This document shows positions 11,701 through 26,700 of a stretch of DNA of 64,000 nt, one piece after another. The stretch is from Terebella lapidaria (taxonomy: Eukaryota; Annelida; Polychaeta; Terebellida; Terebellidae). The DNA lies in contig OX424561.1 of assembly GCA_949152475.1 (NCBI GenBank), forward strand, positions 2,976,001-3,040,000, in the 5' to 3' direction. The notes under the pieces were generated by a model. It was not told the DNA's origin, ran no database searches, and was given only the letters and a program-made list of their open reading frames with translations. The position numbers and the translations under genes were made by a program. How positions within the stretch are numbered: the stretch's first letter is position 1; each line of letters opens with the position of its first letter.

Positions 11701-14700
11701 CTAAGTGAAATGTGTCATGTTTTATTCATTTGCATTAACAGCTGGGCAAAATAATGAAAAAAATAAGTTCATTATCTACAAGTTAATTACTCATTAAGGT
11801 ATCACAGTAGTAATTGCGTCACATCCGGGTTGAATGGTAAATAAACAAAATTTCGAAACATGCGTATTTTCGAACTGTGGTTATTTGTGTCAATAAAACA
11901 GAAAAAAATCCACGTTTTTGTATTTGTTTGGAAAACACACAAGACAACTACGTGATTCATGGGTGTTTTGATGTGAATAATGCTGGAAAAATTGTGAGTT
12001 TGACCAAAAATCGCATATGGTGTCTGTTCTACACATTTTTTTCTCACCGGCAAATTCTAGTGCGGTTCATCTTTCAGTCCATAGTTCGAAAACGAATCAC
12101 ACAACATATGTCTTAAACTTGATAGAAAATATCCCAGAGAGTACGGCTTTCCTATGATATATTACACTAATGGATCAGGAAATTTTAACATGCACTAAAA
12201 CGATGATATTTGGACGATGATCTTGAAATTTCGTCTAAACAGAAATTATTTACTACTGTGACACCTTAATTAGCTCAGCTATTGTCTAATAATCGGGAAA
12301 ATACCAGCCTTACAAACCTCCTGGATGATATATCGGATTTATTTTTGTAAAATATGTTTAATTGCTCAGATAAAAATGCTCATTTGAATATAGGTTATGT
12401 GTTTGGATTTTTTTATATTGACCATTTCAATACATGTGTCAGTTTTTGCGTGATTCTCGTCAAAATGTAGCGTCAGAATGTGATTTTGTAGTTAATCTTT
12501 CCCCTCTGCACCAAATTTTGTTGTATACTAAGTGAAATGTGTCATGTTTTATTCATTTGCATTAACAGCTGGGCAAAATAATGAAAAAAATAAGTTCATT
12601 ATCTACAAGTTAATTACTCATTAAGGTATCACAGTAGTAATTGCGTCACATCCGGGTTGAATGGTAAATAAACAAAATTTCGAAACATGCGTATTTTCGA
12701 ACTGTGGTTATTTGTGTCAATAAAACAGAAAAAAATCCACGTTTTTGTATTTGTTTGGAAAACACACAAGACAACTACGTGATTCATGGGTGTTTTGATG
12801 TGAATAATGCTGGAAAAATTGTGAGTTTGACCAAAAATCGCATATGGTGTCTGTTCTACACATTTTTTTCTCACCGGCAAATTCTAGTGCGGTTCATCTT
12901 TCAGTCCATAGTTCGAAAACGAATCACACAACATATGTCTTAAACTTGATAGAAAATATCCCAGAGAGTACGGCTTTCCTATGATATATTACACTAATGG
13001 ATCAGGAAATTTTAACATGCACTAAAACGATGATATTTGGACGATGATCTTGAAATTTCGTCTAAACAGAAATTATTTACTACTGTGACACCTTAATTAG
13101 CTCAGCTATTGTCTAATAATCGGGAAAATACCAGCCTTACAAACCTCCTGGATGATATATCGGATTTATTTTTGTAAAATATGTTTAATTGCTCAGATAA
13201 AAATGCTCATTTGAATATAGGTTATGTGTTTGGATTTTTTTATATTGACCATTTCAATACATGTGTCAGTTTTTGCGTGATTCTCGTCAAAATGTAGCGT
13301 CAGAATGTGATTTTGTAGTTAATCTTTCCCCTCTGCACCAAATTTTGTTGTATACTAAGTGAAATGTGTCATGTTTTATTCATTTGCATTAACAGCTGGG
13401 CAAAATAATGAAAAAAATAAGTTCATTATCTACAAGTTAATTACTCATTAAGGTATCACAGTAGTAATTGCGTCACATCCGGGTTGAATGGTAAATAAAC
13501 AAAATTTCGAAACATGCGTATTTTCGAACTGTGGTTATTTGTGTCAATAAAACAGAAAAAAATCCACGTTTTTGTATTTGTTTGGAAAACACACAAGACA
13601 ACTACGTGATTCATGGGTGTTTTGATGTGAATAATGCTGGAAAAATTGTGAGTTTGACCAAAAATCGCATATGGTGTCTGTTCTACACATTTTTTTCTCA
13701 CCGGCAAATTCTAGTGCGGTTCATCTTTCAGTCCATAGTTCGAAAACGAATCACACAACATATGTCTTAAACTTGATAGAAAATATCCCAGAGAGTACGG
13801 CTTTCCTATGATATATTACACTAATGGATCAGGAAATTTTAACATGCACTAAAACGATGATATTTGGACGATGATCTTGAAATTTCGTCTAAACAGAAAT
13901 TATTTACTACTGTGACACCTTAATTAGCTCAGCTATTGTCTAATAATCGGGAAAATACCAGCCTTACAAACCTCCTGGATGATATATCGGATTTATTTTT
14001 GTAAAATATGTTTAATTGCTCAGATAAAAATGCTCATTTGAATATAGGTTATGTGTTTGGATTTTTTTATATTGACCATTTCAATACATGTGTCAGTTTT
14101 TGCGTGATTCTCGTCAAAATGTAGCGTCAGAATGTGATTTTGTAGTTAATCTTTCCCCTCTGCACCAAATTTTGTTGTATACTAAGTGAAATGTGTCATG
14201 TTTTATTCATTTGCATTAACAGCTGGGCAAAATAATGAAAAAAATAAGTTCATTATCTACAAGTTAATTACTCATTAAGGTATCACAGTAGTAATTGCGT
14301 CACATCCGGGTTGAATGGTAAATAAACAAAATTTCGAAACATGCGTATTTTCGAACTGTGGTTATTTGTGTCAATAAAACAGAAAAAAATCCACGTTTTT
14401 GTATTTGTTTGGAAAACACACAAGACAACTACGTGATTCATGGGTGTTTTGATGTGAATAATGCTGGAAAAATTGTGAGTTTGACCAAAAATCGCATATG
14501 GTGTCTGTTCTACACATTTTTTTCTCACCGGCAAATTCTAGTGCGGTTCATCTTTCAGTCCATAGTTCGAAAACGAATCACACAACATATGTCTTAAACT
14601 TGATAGAAAATATCCCAGAGAGTACGGCTTTCCTATGATATATTACACTAATGGATCAGGAAATTTTAACATGCACTAAAACGATGATATTTGGACGATG

Positions 14701-17700
14701 ATCTTGAAATTTCGTCTAAACAGAAATTATTTACTACTGTGACACCTTAATTAGCTCAGCTATTGTCTAATAATCGGGAAAATACCAGCCTTACAAACCT
14801 CCTGGATGATATATCGGATTTATTTTTGTAAAATATGTTTAATTGCTCAGATAAAAATGCTCATTTGAATATAGGTTATGTGTTTGGATTTTTTTATATT
14901 GACCATTTCAATACATGTGTCAGTTTTTGCGTGATTCTCGTCAAAATGTAGCGTCAGAATGTGATTTTGTAGTTAATCTTTCCCCTCTGCACCAAATTTT
15001 GTTGTATACTAAGTGAAATGTGTCATGTTTTATTCATTTGCATTAACAGCTGGGCAAAATAATGAAAAAAATAAGTTCATTATCTACAAGTTAATTACTC
15101 ATTAAGGTATCACAGTAGTAATTGCGTCACATCCGGGTTGAATGGTAAATAAACAAAATTTCGAAACATGCGTATTTTCGAACTGTGGTTATTTGTGTCA
15201 ATAAAACAGAAAAAAATCCACGTTTTTGTATTTGTTTGGAAAACACACAAGACAACTACGTGATTCATGGGTGTTTTGATGTGAATAATGCTGGAAAAAT
15301 TGTGAGTTTGACCAAAAATCGCATATGGTGTCTGTTCTACACATTTTTTTCTCACCGGCAAATTCTAGTGCGGTTCATCTTTCAGTCCATAGTTCGAAAA
15401 CGAATCACACAACATATGTCTTAAACTTGATAGAAAATATCCCAGAGAGTACGGCTTTCCTATGATATATTACACTAATGGATCAGGAAATTTTAACATG
15501 CACTAAAACGATGATATTTGGACGATGATCTTGAAATTTCGTCTAAACAGAAATTATTTACTACTGTGACACCTTAATTAGCTCAGCTATTGTCTAATAA
15601 TCGGGAAAATACCAGCCTTACAAACCTCCTGGATGATATATCGGATTTATTTTTGTAAAATATGTTTAATTGCTCAGATAAAAATGCTCATTTGAATATA
15701 GGTTATGTGTTTGGATTTTTTTATATTGACCATTTCAATACATGTGTCAGTTTTTGCGTGATTCTCGTCAAAATGTAGCGTCAGAATGTGATTTTGTAGT
15801 TAATCTTTCCCCTCTGCACCAAATTTTGTTGTATACTAAGTGAAATGTGTCATGTTTTATTCATTTGCATTAACAGCTGGGCAAAATAATGAAAAAAATA
15901 AGTTCATTATCTACAAGTTAATTACTCATTAAGGTATCACAGTAGTAATTGCGTCACATCCGGGTTGAATGGTAAATAAACAAAATTTCGAAACATGCGT
16001 ATTTTCGAACTGTGGTTATTTGTGTCAATAAAACAGAAAAAAATCCACGTTTTTGTATTTGTTTGGAAAACACACAAGACAACTACGTGATTCATGGGTG
16101 TTTTGATGTGAATAATGCTGGAAAAATTGTGAGTTTGACCAAAAATCGCATATGGTGTCTGTTCTACACATTTTTTTCTCACCGGCAAATTCTAGTGCGG
16201 TTCATCTTTCAGTCCATAGTTCGAAAACGAATCACACAACATATGTCTTAAACTTGATAGAAAATATCCCAGAGAGTACGGCTTTCCTATGATATATTAC
16301 ACTAATGGATCAGGAAATTTTAACATGCACTAAAACGATGATATTTGGACGATGATCTTGAAATTTCGTCTAAACAGAAATTATTTACTACTGTGACACC
16401 TTAATTAGCTCAGCTATTGTCTAATAATCGGGAAAATACCAGCCTTACAAACCTCCTGGATGATATATCGGATTTATTTTTGTAAAATATGTTTAATTGC
16501 TCAGATAAAAATGCTCATTTGAATATAGGTTATGTGTTTGGATTTTTTTATATTGACCATTTCAATACATGTGTCAGTTTTTGCGTGATTCTCGTCAAAA
16601 TGTAGCGTCAGAATGTGATTTTGTAGTTAATCTTTCCCCTCTGCACCAAATTTTGTTGTATACTAAGTGAAATGTGTCATGTTTTATTCATTTGCATTAA
16701 CAGCTGGGCAAAATAATGAAAAAAATAAGTTCATTATCTACAAGTTAATTACTCATTAAGGTATCACAGTAGTAATTGCGTCACATCCGGGTTGAATGGT
16801 AAATAAACAAAATTTCGAAACATGCGTATTTTCGAACTGTGGTTATTTGTGTCAATAAAACAGAAAAAAATCCACGTTTTTGTATTTGTTTGGAAAACAC
16901 ACAAGACAACTACGTGATTCATGGGTGTTTTGATGTGAATAATGCTGGAAAAATTGTGAGTTTGACCAAAAATCGCATATGGTGTCTGTTCTACACATTT
17001 TTTTCTCACCGGCAAATTCTAGTGCGGTTCATCTTTCAGTCCATAGTTCGAAAACGAATCACACAACATATGTCTTAAACTTGATAGAAAATATCCCAGA
17101 GAGTACGGCTTTCCTATGATATATTACACTAATGGATCAGGAAATTTTAACATGCACTAAAACGATGATATTTGGACGATGATCTTGAAATTTCGTCTAA
17201 ACAGAAATTATTTACTACTGTGACACCTTAATTAGCTCAGCTATTGTCTAATAATCGGGAAAATACCAGCCTTACAAACCTCCTGGATGATATATCGGAT
17301 TTATTTTTGTAAAATATGTTTAATTGCTCAGATAAAAATGCTCATTTGAATATAGGTTATGTGTTTGGATTTTTTTATATTGACCATTTCAATACATGTG
17401 TCAGTTTTTGCGTGATTCTCGTCAAAATGTAGCGTCAGAATGTGATTTTGTAGTTAATCTTTCCCCTCTGCACCAAATTTTGTTGTATACTAAGTGAAAT
17501 GTGTCATGTTTTATTCATTTGCATTAACAGCTGGGCAAAATAATGAAAAAAATAAGTTCATTATCTACAAGTTAATTACTCATTAAGGTATCACAGTAGT
17601 AATTGCGTCACATCCGGGTTGAATGGTAAATAAACAAAATTTCGAAACATGCGTATTTTCGAACTGTGGTTATTTGTGTCAATAAAACAGAAAAAAATCC

Positions 17701-20700
17701 ACGTTTTTGTATTTGTTTGGAAAACACACAAGACAACTACGTGATTCATGGGTGTTTTGATGTGAATAATGCTGGAAAAATTGTGAGTTTGACCAAAAAT
17801 CGCATATGGTGTCTGTTCTACACATTTTTTTCTCACCGGCAAATTCTAGTGCGGTTCATCTTTCAGTCCATAGTTCGAAAACGAATCACACAACATATGT
17901 CTTAAACTTGATAGAAAATATCCCAGAGAGTACGGCTTTCCTATGATATATTACACTAATGGATCAGGAAATTTTAACATGCACTAAAACGATGATATTT
18001 GGACGATGATCTTGAAATTTCGTCTAAACAGAAATTATTTACTACTGTGACACCTTAATTAGCTCAGCTATTGTCTAATAATCGGGAAAATACCAGCCTT
18101 ACAAACCTCCTGGATGATATATCGGATTTATTTTTGTAAAATATGTTTAATTGCTCAGATAAAAATGCTCATTTGAATATAGGTTATGTGTTTGGATTTT
18201 TTTATATTGACCATTTCAATACATGTGTCAGTTTTTGCGTGATTCTCGTCAAAATGTAGCGTCAGAATGTGATTTTGTAGTTAATCTTTCCCCTCTGCAC
18301 CAAATTTTGTTGTATACTAAGTGAAATGTGTCATGTTTTATTCATTTGCATTAACAGCTGGGCAAAATAATGAAAAAAATAAGTTCATTATCTACAAGTT
18401 AATTACTCATTAAGGTATCACAGTAGTAATTGCGTCACATCCGGGTTGAATGGTAAATAAACAAAATTTCGAAACATGCGTATTTTCGAACTGTGGTTAT
18501 TTGTGTCAATAAAACAGAAAAAAATCCACGTTTTTGTATTTGTTTGGAAAACACACAAGACAACTACGTGATTCATGGGTGTTTTGATGTGAATAATGCT
18601 GGAAAAATTGTGAGTTTGACCAAAAATCGCATATGGTGTCTGTTCTACACATTTTTTTCTCACCGGCAAATTCTAGTGCGGTTCATCTTTCAGTCCATAG
18701 TTCGAAAACGAATCACACAACATATGTCTTAAACTTGATAGAAAATATCCCAGAGAGTACGGCTTTCCTATGATATATTACACTAATGGATCAGGAAATT
18801 TTAACATGCACTAAAACGATGATATTTGGACGATGATCTTGAAATTTCGTCTAAACAGAAATTATTTACTACTGTGACACCTTAATTAGCTCAGCTATTG
18901 TCTAATAATCGGGAAAATACCAGCCTTACAAACCTCCTGGATGATATATCGGATTTATTTTTGTAAAATATGTTTAATTGCTCAGATAAAAATGCTCATT
19001 TGAATATAGGTTATGTGTTTGGATTTTTTTATATTGACCATTTCAATACATGTGTCAGTTTTTGCGTGATTCTCGTCAAAATGTAGCGTCAGAATGTGAT
19101 TTTGTAGTTAATCTTTCCCCTCTGCACCAAATTTTGTTGTATACTAAGTGAAATGTGTCATGTTTTATTCATTTGCATTAACAGCTGGGCAAAATAATGA
19201 AAAAAATAAGTTCATTATCTACAAGTTAATTACTCATTAAGGTATCACAGTAGTAATTGCGTCACATCCGGGTTGAATGGTAAATAAACAAAATTTCGAA
19301 ACATGCGTATTTTCGAACTGTGGTTATTTGTGTCAATAAAACAGAAAAAAATCCACGTTTTTGTATTTGTTTGGAAAACACACAAGACAACTACGTGATT
19401 CATGGGTGTTTTGATGTGAATAATGCTGGAAAAATTGTGAGTTTGACCAAAAATCGCATATGGTGTCTGTTCTACACATTTTTTTCTCACCGGCAAATTC
19501 TAGTGCGGTTCATCTTTCAGTCCATAGTTCGAAAACGAATCACACAACATATGTCTTAAACTTGATAGAAAATATCCCAGAGAGTACGGCTTTCCTATGA
19601 TATATTACACTAATGGATCAGGAAATTTTAACATGCACTAAAACGATGATATTTGGACGATGATCTTGAAATTTCGTCTAAACAGAAATTATTTACTACT
19701 GTGACACCTTAATTAGCTCAGCTATTGTCTAATAATCGGGAAAATACCAGCCTTACAAACCTCCTGGATGATATATCGGATTTATTTTTGTAAAATATGT
19801 TTAATTGCTCAGATAAAAATGCTCATTTGAATATAGGTTATGTGTTTGGATTTTTTTATATTGACCATTTCAATACATGTGTCAGTTTTTGCGTGATTCT
19901 CGTCAAAATGTAGCGTCAGAATGTGATTTTGTAGTTAATCTTTCCCCTCTGCACCAAATTTTGTTGTATACTAAGTGAAATGTGTCATGTTTTATTCATT
20001 TGCATTAACAGCTGGGCAAAATAATGAAAAAAATAAGTTCATTATCTACAAGTTAATTACTCATTAAGGTATCACAGTAGTAATTGCGTCACATCCGGGT
20101 TGAATGGTAAATAAACAAAATTTCGAAACATGCGTATTTTCGAACTGTGGTTATTTGTGTCAATAAAACAGAAAAAAATCCACGTTTTTGTATTTGTTTG
20201 GAAAACACACAAGACAACTACGTGATTCATGGGTGTTTTGATGTGAATAATGCTGGAAAAATTGTGAGTTTGACCAAAAATCGCATATGGTGTCTGTTCT
20301 ACACATTTTTTTCTCACCGGCAAATTCTAGTGCGGTTCATCTTTCAGTCCATAGTTCGAAAACGAATCACACAACATATGTCTTAAACTTGATAGAAAAT
20401 ATCCCAGAGAGTACGGCTTTCCTATGATATATTACACTAATGGATCAGGAAATTTTAACATGCACTAAAACGATGATATTTGGACGATGATCTTGAAATT
20501 TCGTCTAAACAGAAATTATTTACTACTGTGACACCTTAATTAGCTCAGCTATTGTCTAATAATCGGGAAAATACCAGCCTTACAAACCTCCTGGATGATA
20601 TATCGGATTTATTTTTGTAAAATATGTTTAATTGCTCAGATAAAAATGCTCATTTGAATATAGGTTATGTGTTTGGATTTTTTTATATTGACCATTTCAA

Positions 20701-23700
20701 TACATGTGTCAGTTTTTGCGTGATTCTCGTCAAAATGTAGCGTCAGAATGTGATTTTGTAGTTAATCTTTCCCCTCTGCACCAAATTTTGTTGTATACTA
20801 AGTGAAATGTGTCATGTTTTATTCATTTGCATTAACAGCTGGGCAAAATAATGAAAAAAATAAGTTCATTATCTACAAGTTAATTACTCATTAAGGTATC
20901 ACAGTAGTAATTGCGTCACATCCGGGTTGAATGGTAAATAAACAAAATTTCGAAACATGCGTATTTTCGAACTGTGGTTATTTGTGTCAATAAAACAGAA
21001 AAAAATCCACGTTTTTGTATTTGTTTGGAAAACACACAAGACAACTACGTGATTCATGGGTGTTTTGATGTGAATAATGCTGGAAAAATTGTGAGTTTGA
21101 CCAAAAATCGCATATGGTGTCTGTTCTACACATTTTTTTCTCACCGGCAAATTCTAGTGCGGTTCATCTTTCAGTCCATAGTTCGAAAACGAATCACACA
21201 ACATATGTCTTAAACTTGATAGAAAATATCCCAGAGAGTACGGCTTTCCTATGATATATTACACTAATGGATCAGGAAATTTTAACATGCACTAAAACGA
21301 TGATATTTGGACGATGATCTTGAAATTTCGTCTAAACAGAAATTATTTACTACTGTGACACCTTAATTAGCTCAGCTATTGTCTAATAATCGGGAAAATA
21401 CCAGCCTTACAAACCTCCTGGATGATATATCGGATTTATTTTTGTAAAATATGTTTAATTGCTCAGATAAAAATGCTCATTTGAATATAGGTTATGTGTT
21501 TGGATTTTTTTATATTGACCATTTCAATACATGTGTCAGTTTTTGCGTGATTCTCGTCAAAATGTAGCGTCAGAATGTGATTTTGTAGTTAATCTTTCCC
21601 CTCTGCACCAAATTTTGTTGTATACTAAGTGAAATGTGTCATGTTTTATTCATTTGCATTAACAGCTGGGCAAAATAATGAAAAAAATAAGTTCATTATC
21701 TACAAGTTAATTACTCATTAAGGTATCACAGTAGTAATTGCGTCACATCCGGGTTGAATGGTAAATAAACAAAATTTCGAAACATGCGTATTTTCGAACT
21801 GTGGTTATTTGTGTCAATAAAACAGAAAAAAATCCACGTTTTTGTATTTGTTTGGAAAACACACAAGACAACTACGTGATTCATGGGTGTTTTGATGTGA
21901 ATAATGCTGGAAAAATTGTGAGTTTGACCAAAAATCGCATATGGTGTCTGTTCTACACATTTTTTTCTCACCGGCAAATTCTAGTGCGGTTCATCTTTCA
22001 GTCCATAGTTCGAAAACGAATCACACAACATATGTCTTAAACTTGATAGAAAATATCCCAGAGAGTACGGCTTTCCTATGATATATTACACTAATGGATC
22101 AGGAAATTTTAACATGCACTAAAACGATGATATTTGGACGATGATCTTGAAATTTCGTCTAAACAGAAATTATTTACTACTGTGACACCTTAATTAGCTC
22201 AGCTATTGTCTAATAATCGGGAAAATACCAGCCTTACAAACCTCCTGGATGATATATCGGATTTATTTTTGTAAAATATGTTTAATTGCTCAGATAAAAA
22301 TGCTCATTTGAATATAGGTTATGTGTTTGGATTTTTTTATATTGACCATTTCAATACATGTGTCAGTTTTTGCGTGATTCTCGTCAAAATGTAGCGTCAG
22401 AATGTGATTTTGTAGTTAATCTTTCCCCTCTGCACCAAATTTTGTTGTATACTAAGTGAAATGTGTCATGTTTTATTCATTTGCATTAACAGCTGGGCAA
22501 AATAATGAAAAAAATAAGTTCATTATCTACAAGTTAATTACTCATTAAGGTATCACAGTAGTAATTGCGTCACATCCGGGTTGAATGGTAAATAAACAAA
22601 ATTTCGAAACATGCGTATTTTCGAACTGTGGTTATTTGTGTCAATAAAACAGAAAAAAATCCACGTTTTTGTATTTGTTTGGAAAACACACAAGACAACT
22701 ACGTGATTCATGGGTGTTTTGATGTGAATAATGCTGGAAAAATTGTGAGTTTGACCAAAAATCGCATATGGTGTCTGTTCTACACATTTTTTTCTCACCG
22801 GCAAATTCTAGTGCGGTTCATCTTTCAGTCCATAGTTCGAAAACGAATCACACAACATATGTCTTAAACTTGATAGAAAATATCCCAGAGAGTACGGCTT
22901 TCCTATGATATATTACACTAATGGATCAGGAAATTTTAACATGCACTAAAACGATGATATTTGGACGATGATCTTGAAATTTCGTCTAAACAGAAATTAT
23001 TTACTACTGTGACACCTTAATTAGCTCAGCTATTGTCTAATAATCGGGAAAATACCAGCCTTACAAACCTCCTGGATGATATATCGGATTTATTTTTGTA
23101 AAATATGTTTAATTGCTCAGATAAAAATGCTCATTTGAATATAGGTTATGTGTTTGGATTTTTTTATATTGACCATTTCAATACATGTGTCAGTTTTTGC
23201 GTGATTCTCGTCAAAATGTAGCGTCAGAATGTGATTTTGTAGTTAATCTTTCCCCTCTGCACCAAATTTTGTTGTATACTAAGTGAAATGTGTCATGTTT
23301 TATTCATTTGCATTAACAGCTGGGCAAAATAATGAAAAAAATAAGTTCATTATCTACAAGTTAATTACTCATTAAGGTATCACAGTAGTAATTGCGTCAC
23401 ATCCGGGTTGAATGGTAAATAAACAAAATTTCGAAACATGCGTATTTTCGAACTGTGGTTATTTGTGTCAATAAAACAGAAAAAAATCCACGTTTTTGTA
23501 TTTGTTTGGAAAACACACAAGACAACTACGTGATTCATGGGTGTTTTGATGTGAATAATGCTGGAAAAATTGTGAGTTTGACCAAAAATCGCATATGGTG
23601 TCTGTTCTACACATTTTTTTCTCACCGGCAAATTCTAGTGCGGTTCATCTTTCAGTCCATAGTTCGAAAACGAATCACACAACATATGTCTTAAACTTGA

Positions 23701-26700
23701 TAGAAAATATCCCAGAGAGTACGGCTTTCCTATGATATATTACACTAATGGATCAGGAAATTTTAACATGCACTAAAACGATGATATTTGGACGATGATC
23801 TTGAAATTTCGTCTAAACAGAAATTATTTACTACTGTGACACCTTAATTAGCTCAGCTATTGTCTAATAATCGGGAAAATACCAGCCTTACAAACCTCCT
23901 GGATGATATATCGGATTTATTTTTGTAAAATATGTTTAATTGCTCAGATAAAAATGCTCATTTGAATATAGGTTATGTGTTTGGATTTTTTTATATTGAC
24001 CATTTCAATACATGTGTCAGTTTTTGCGTGATTCTCGTCAAAATGTAGCGTCAGAATGTGATTTTGTAGTTAATCTTTCCCCTCTGCACCAAATTTTGTT
24101 GTATACTAAGTGAAATGTGTCATGTTTTATTCATTTGCATTAACAGCTGGGCAAAATAATGAAAAAAATAAGTTCATTATCTACAAGTTAATTACTCATT
24201 AAGGTATCACAGTAGTAATTGCGTCACATCCGGGTTGAATGGTAAATAAACAAAATTTCGAAACATGCGTATTTTCGAACTGTGGTTATTTGTGTCAATA
24301 AAACAGAAAAAAATCCACGTTTTTGTATTTGTTTGGAAAACACACAAGACAACTACGTGATTCATGGGTGTTTTGATGTGAATAATGCTGGAAAAATTGT
24401 GAGTTTGACCAAAAATCGCATATGGTGTCTGTTCTACACATTTTTTTCTCACCGGCAAATTCTAGTGCGGTTCATCTTTCAGTCCATAGTTCGAAAACGA
24501 ATCACACAACATATGTCTTAAACTTGATAGAAAATATCCCAGAGAGTACGGCTTTCCTATGATATATTACACTAATGGATCAGGAAATTTTAACATGCAC
24601 TAAAACGATGATATTTGGACGATGATCTTGAAATTTCGTCTAAACAGAAATTATTTACTACTGTGACACCTTAATTAGCTCAGCTATTGTCTAATAATCG
24701 GGAAAATACCAGCCTTACAAACCTCCTGGATGATATATCGGATTTATTTTTGTAAAATATGTTTAATTGCTCAGATAAAAATGCTCATTTGAATATAGGT
24801 TATGTGTTTGGATTTTTTTATATTGACCATTTCAATACATGTGTCAGTTTTTGCGTGATTCTCGTCAAAATGTAGCGTCAGAATGTGATTTTGTAGTTAA
24901 TCTTTCCCCTCTGCACCAAATTTTGTTGTATACTAAGTGAAATGTGTCATGTTTTATTCATTTGCATTAACAGCTGGGCAAAATAATGAAAAAAATAAGT
25001 TCATTATCTACAAGTTAATTACTCATTAAGGTATCACAGTAGTAATTGCGTCACATCCGGGTTGAATGGTAAATAAACAAAATTTCGAAACATGCGTATT
25101 TTCGAACTGTGGTTATTTGTGTCAATAAAACAGAAAAAAATCCACGTTTTTGTATTTGTTTGGAAAACACACAAGACAACTACGTGATTCATGGGTGTTT
25201 TGATGTGAATAATGCTGGAAAAATTGTGAGTTTGACCAAAAATCGCATATGGTGTCTGTTCTACACATTTTTTTCTCACCGGCAAATTCTAGTGCGGTTC
25301 ATCTTTCAGTCCATAGTTCGAAAACGAATCACACAACATATGTCTTAAACTTGATAGAAAATATCCCAGAGAGTACGGCTTTCCTATGATATATTACACT
25401 AATGGATCAGGAAATTTTAACATGCACTAAAACGATGATATTTGGACGATGATCTTGAAATTTCGTCTAAACAGAAATTATTTACTACTGTGACACCTTA
25501 ATTAGCTCAGCTATTGTCTAATAATCGGGAAAATACCAGCCTTACAAACCTCCTGGATGATATATCGGATTTATTTTTGTAAAATATGTTTAATTGCTCA
25601 GATAAAAATGCTCATTTGAATATAGGTTATGTGTTTGGATTTTTTTATATTGACCATTTCAATACATGTGTCAGTTTTTGCGTGATTCTCGTCAAAATGT
25701 AGCGTCAGAATGTGATTTTGTAGTTAATCTTTCCCCTCTGCACCAAATTTTGTTGTATACTAAGTGAAATGTGTCATGTTTTATTCATTTGCATTAACAG
25801 CTGGGCAAAATAATGAAAAAAATAAGTTCATTATCTACAAGTTAATTACTCATTAAGGTATCACAGTAGTAATTGCGTCACATCCGGGTTGAATGGTAAA
25901 TAAACAAAATTTCGAAACATGCGTATTTTCGAACTGTGGTTATTTGTGTCAATAAAACAGAAAAAAATCCACGTTTTTGTATTTGTTTGGAAAACACACA
26001 AGACAACTACGTGATTCATGGGTGTTTTGATGTGAATAATGCTGGAAAAATTGTGAGTTTGACCAAAAATCGCATATGGTGTCTGTTCTACACATTTTTT
26101 TCTCACCGGCAAATTCTAGTGCGGTTCATCTTTCAGTCCATAGTTCGAAAACGAATCACACAACATATGTCTTAAACTTGATAGAAAATATCCCAGAGAG
26201 TACGGCTTTCCTATGATATATTACACTAATGGATCAGGAAATTTTAACATGCACTAAAACGATGATATTTGGACGATGATCTTGAAATTTCGTCTAAACA
26301 GAAATTATTTACTACTGTGACACCTTAATTAGCTCAGCTATTGTCTAATAATCGGGAAAATACCAGCCTTACAAACCTCCTGGATGATATATCGGATTTA
26401 TTTTTGTAAAATATGTTTAATTGCTCAGATAAAAATGCTCATTTGAATATAGGTTATGTGTTTGGATTTTTTTATATTGACCATTTCAATACATGTGTCA
26501 GTTTTTGCGTGATTCTCGTCAAAATGTAGCGTCAGAATGTGATTTTGTAGTTAATCTTTCCCCTCTGCACCAAATTTTGTTGTATACTAAGTGAAATGTG
26601 TCATGTTTTATTCATTTGCATTAACAGCTGGGCAAAATAATGAAAAAAATAAGTTCATTATCTACAAGTTAATTACTCATTAAGGTATCACAGTAGTAAT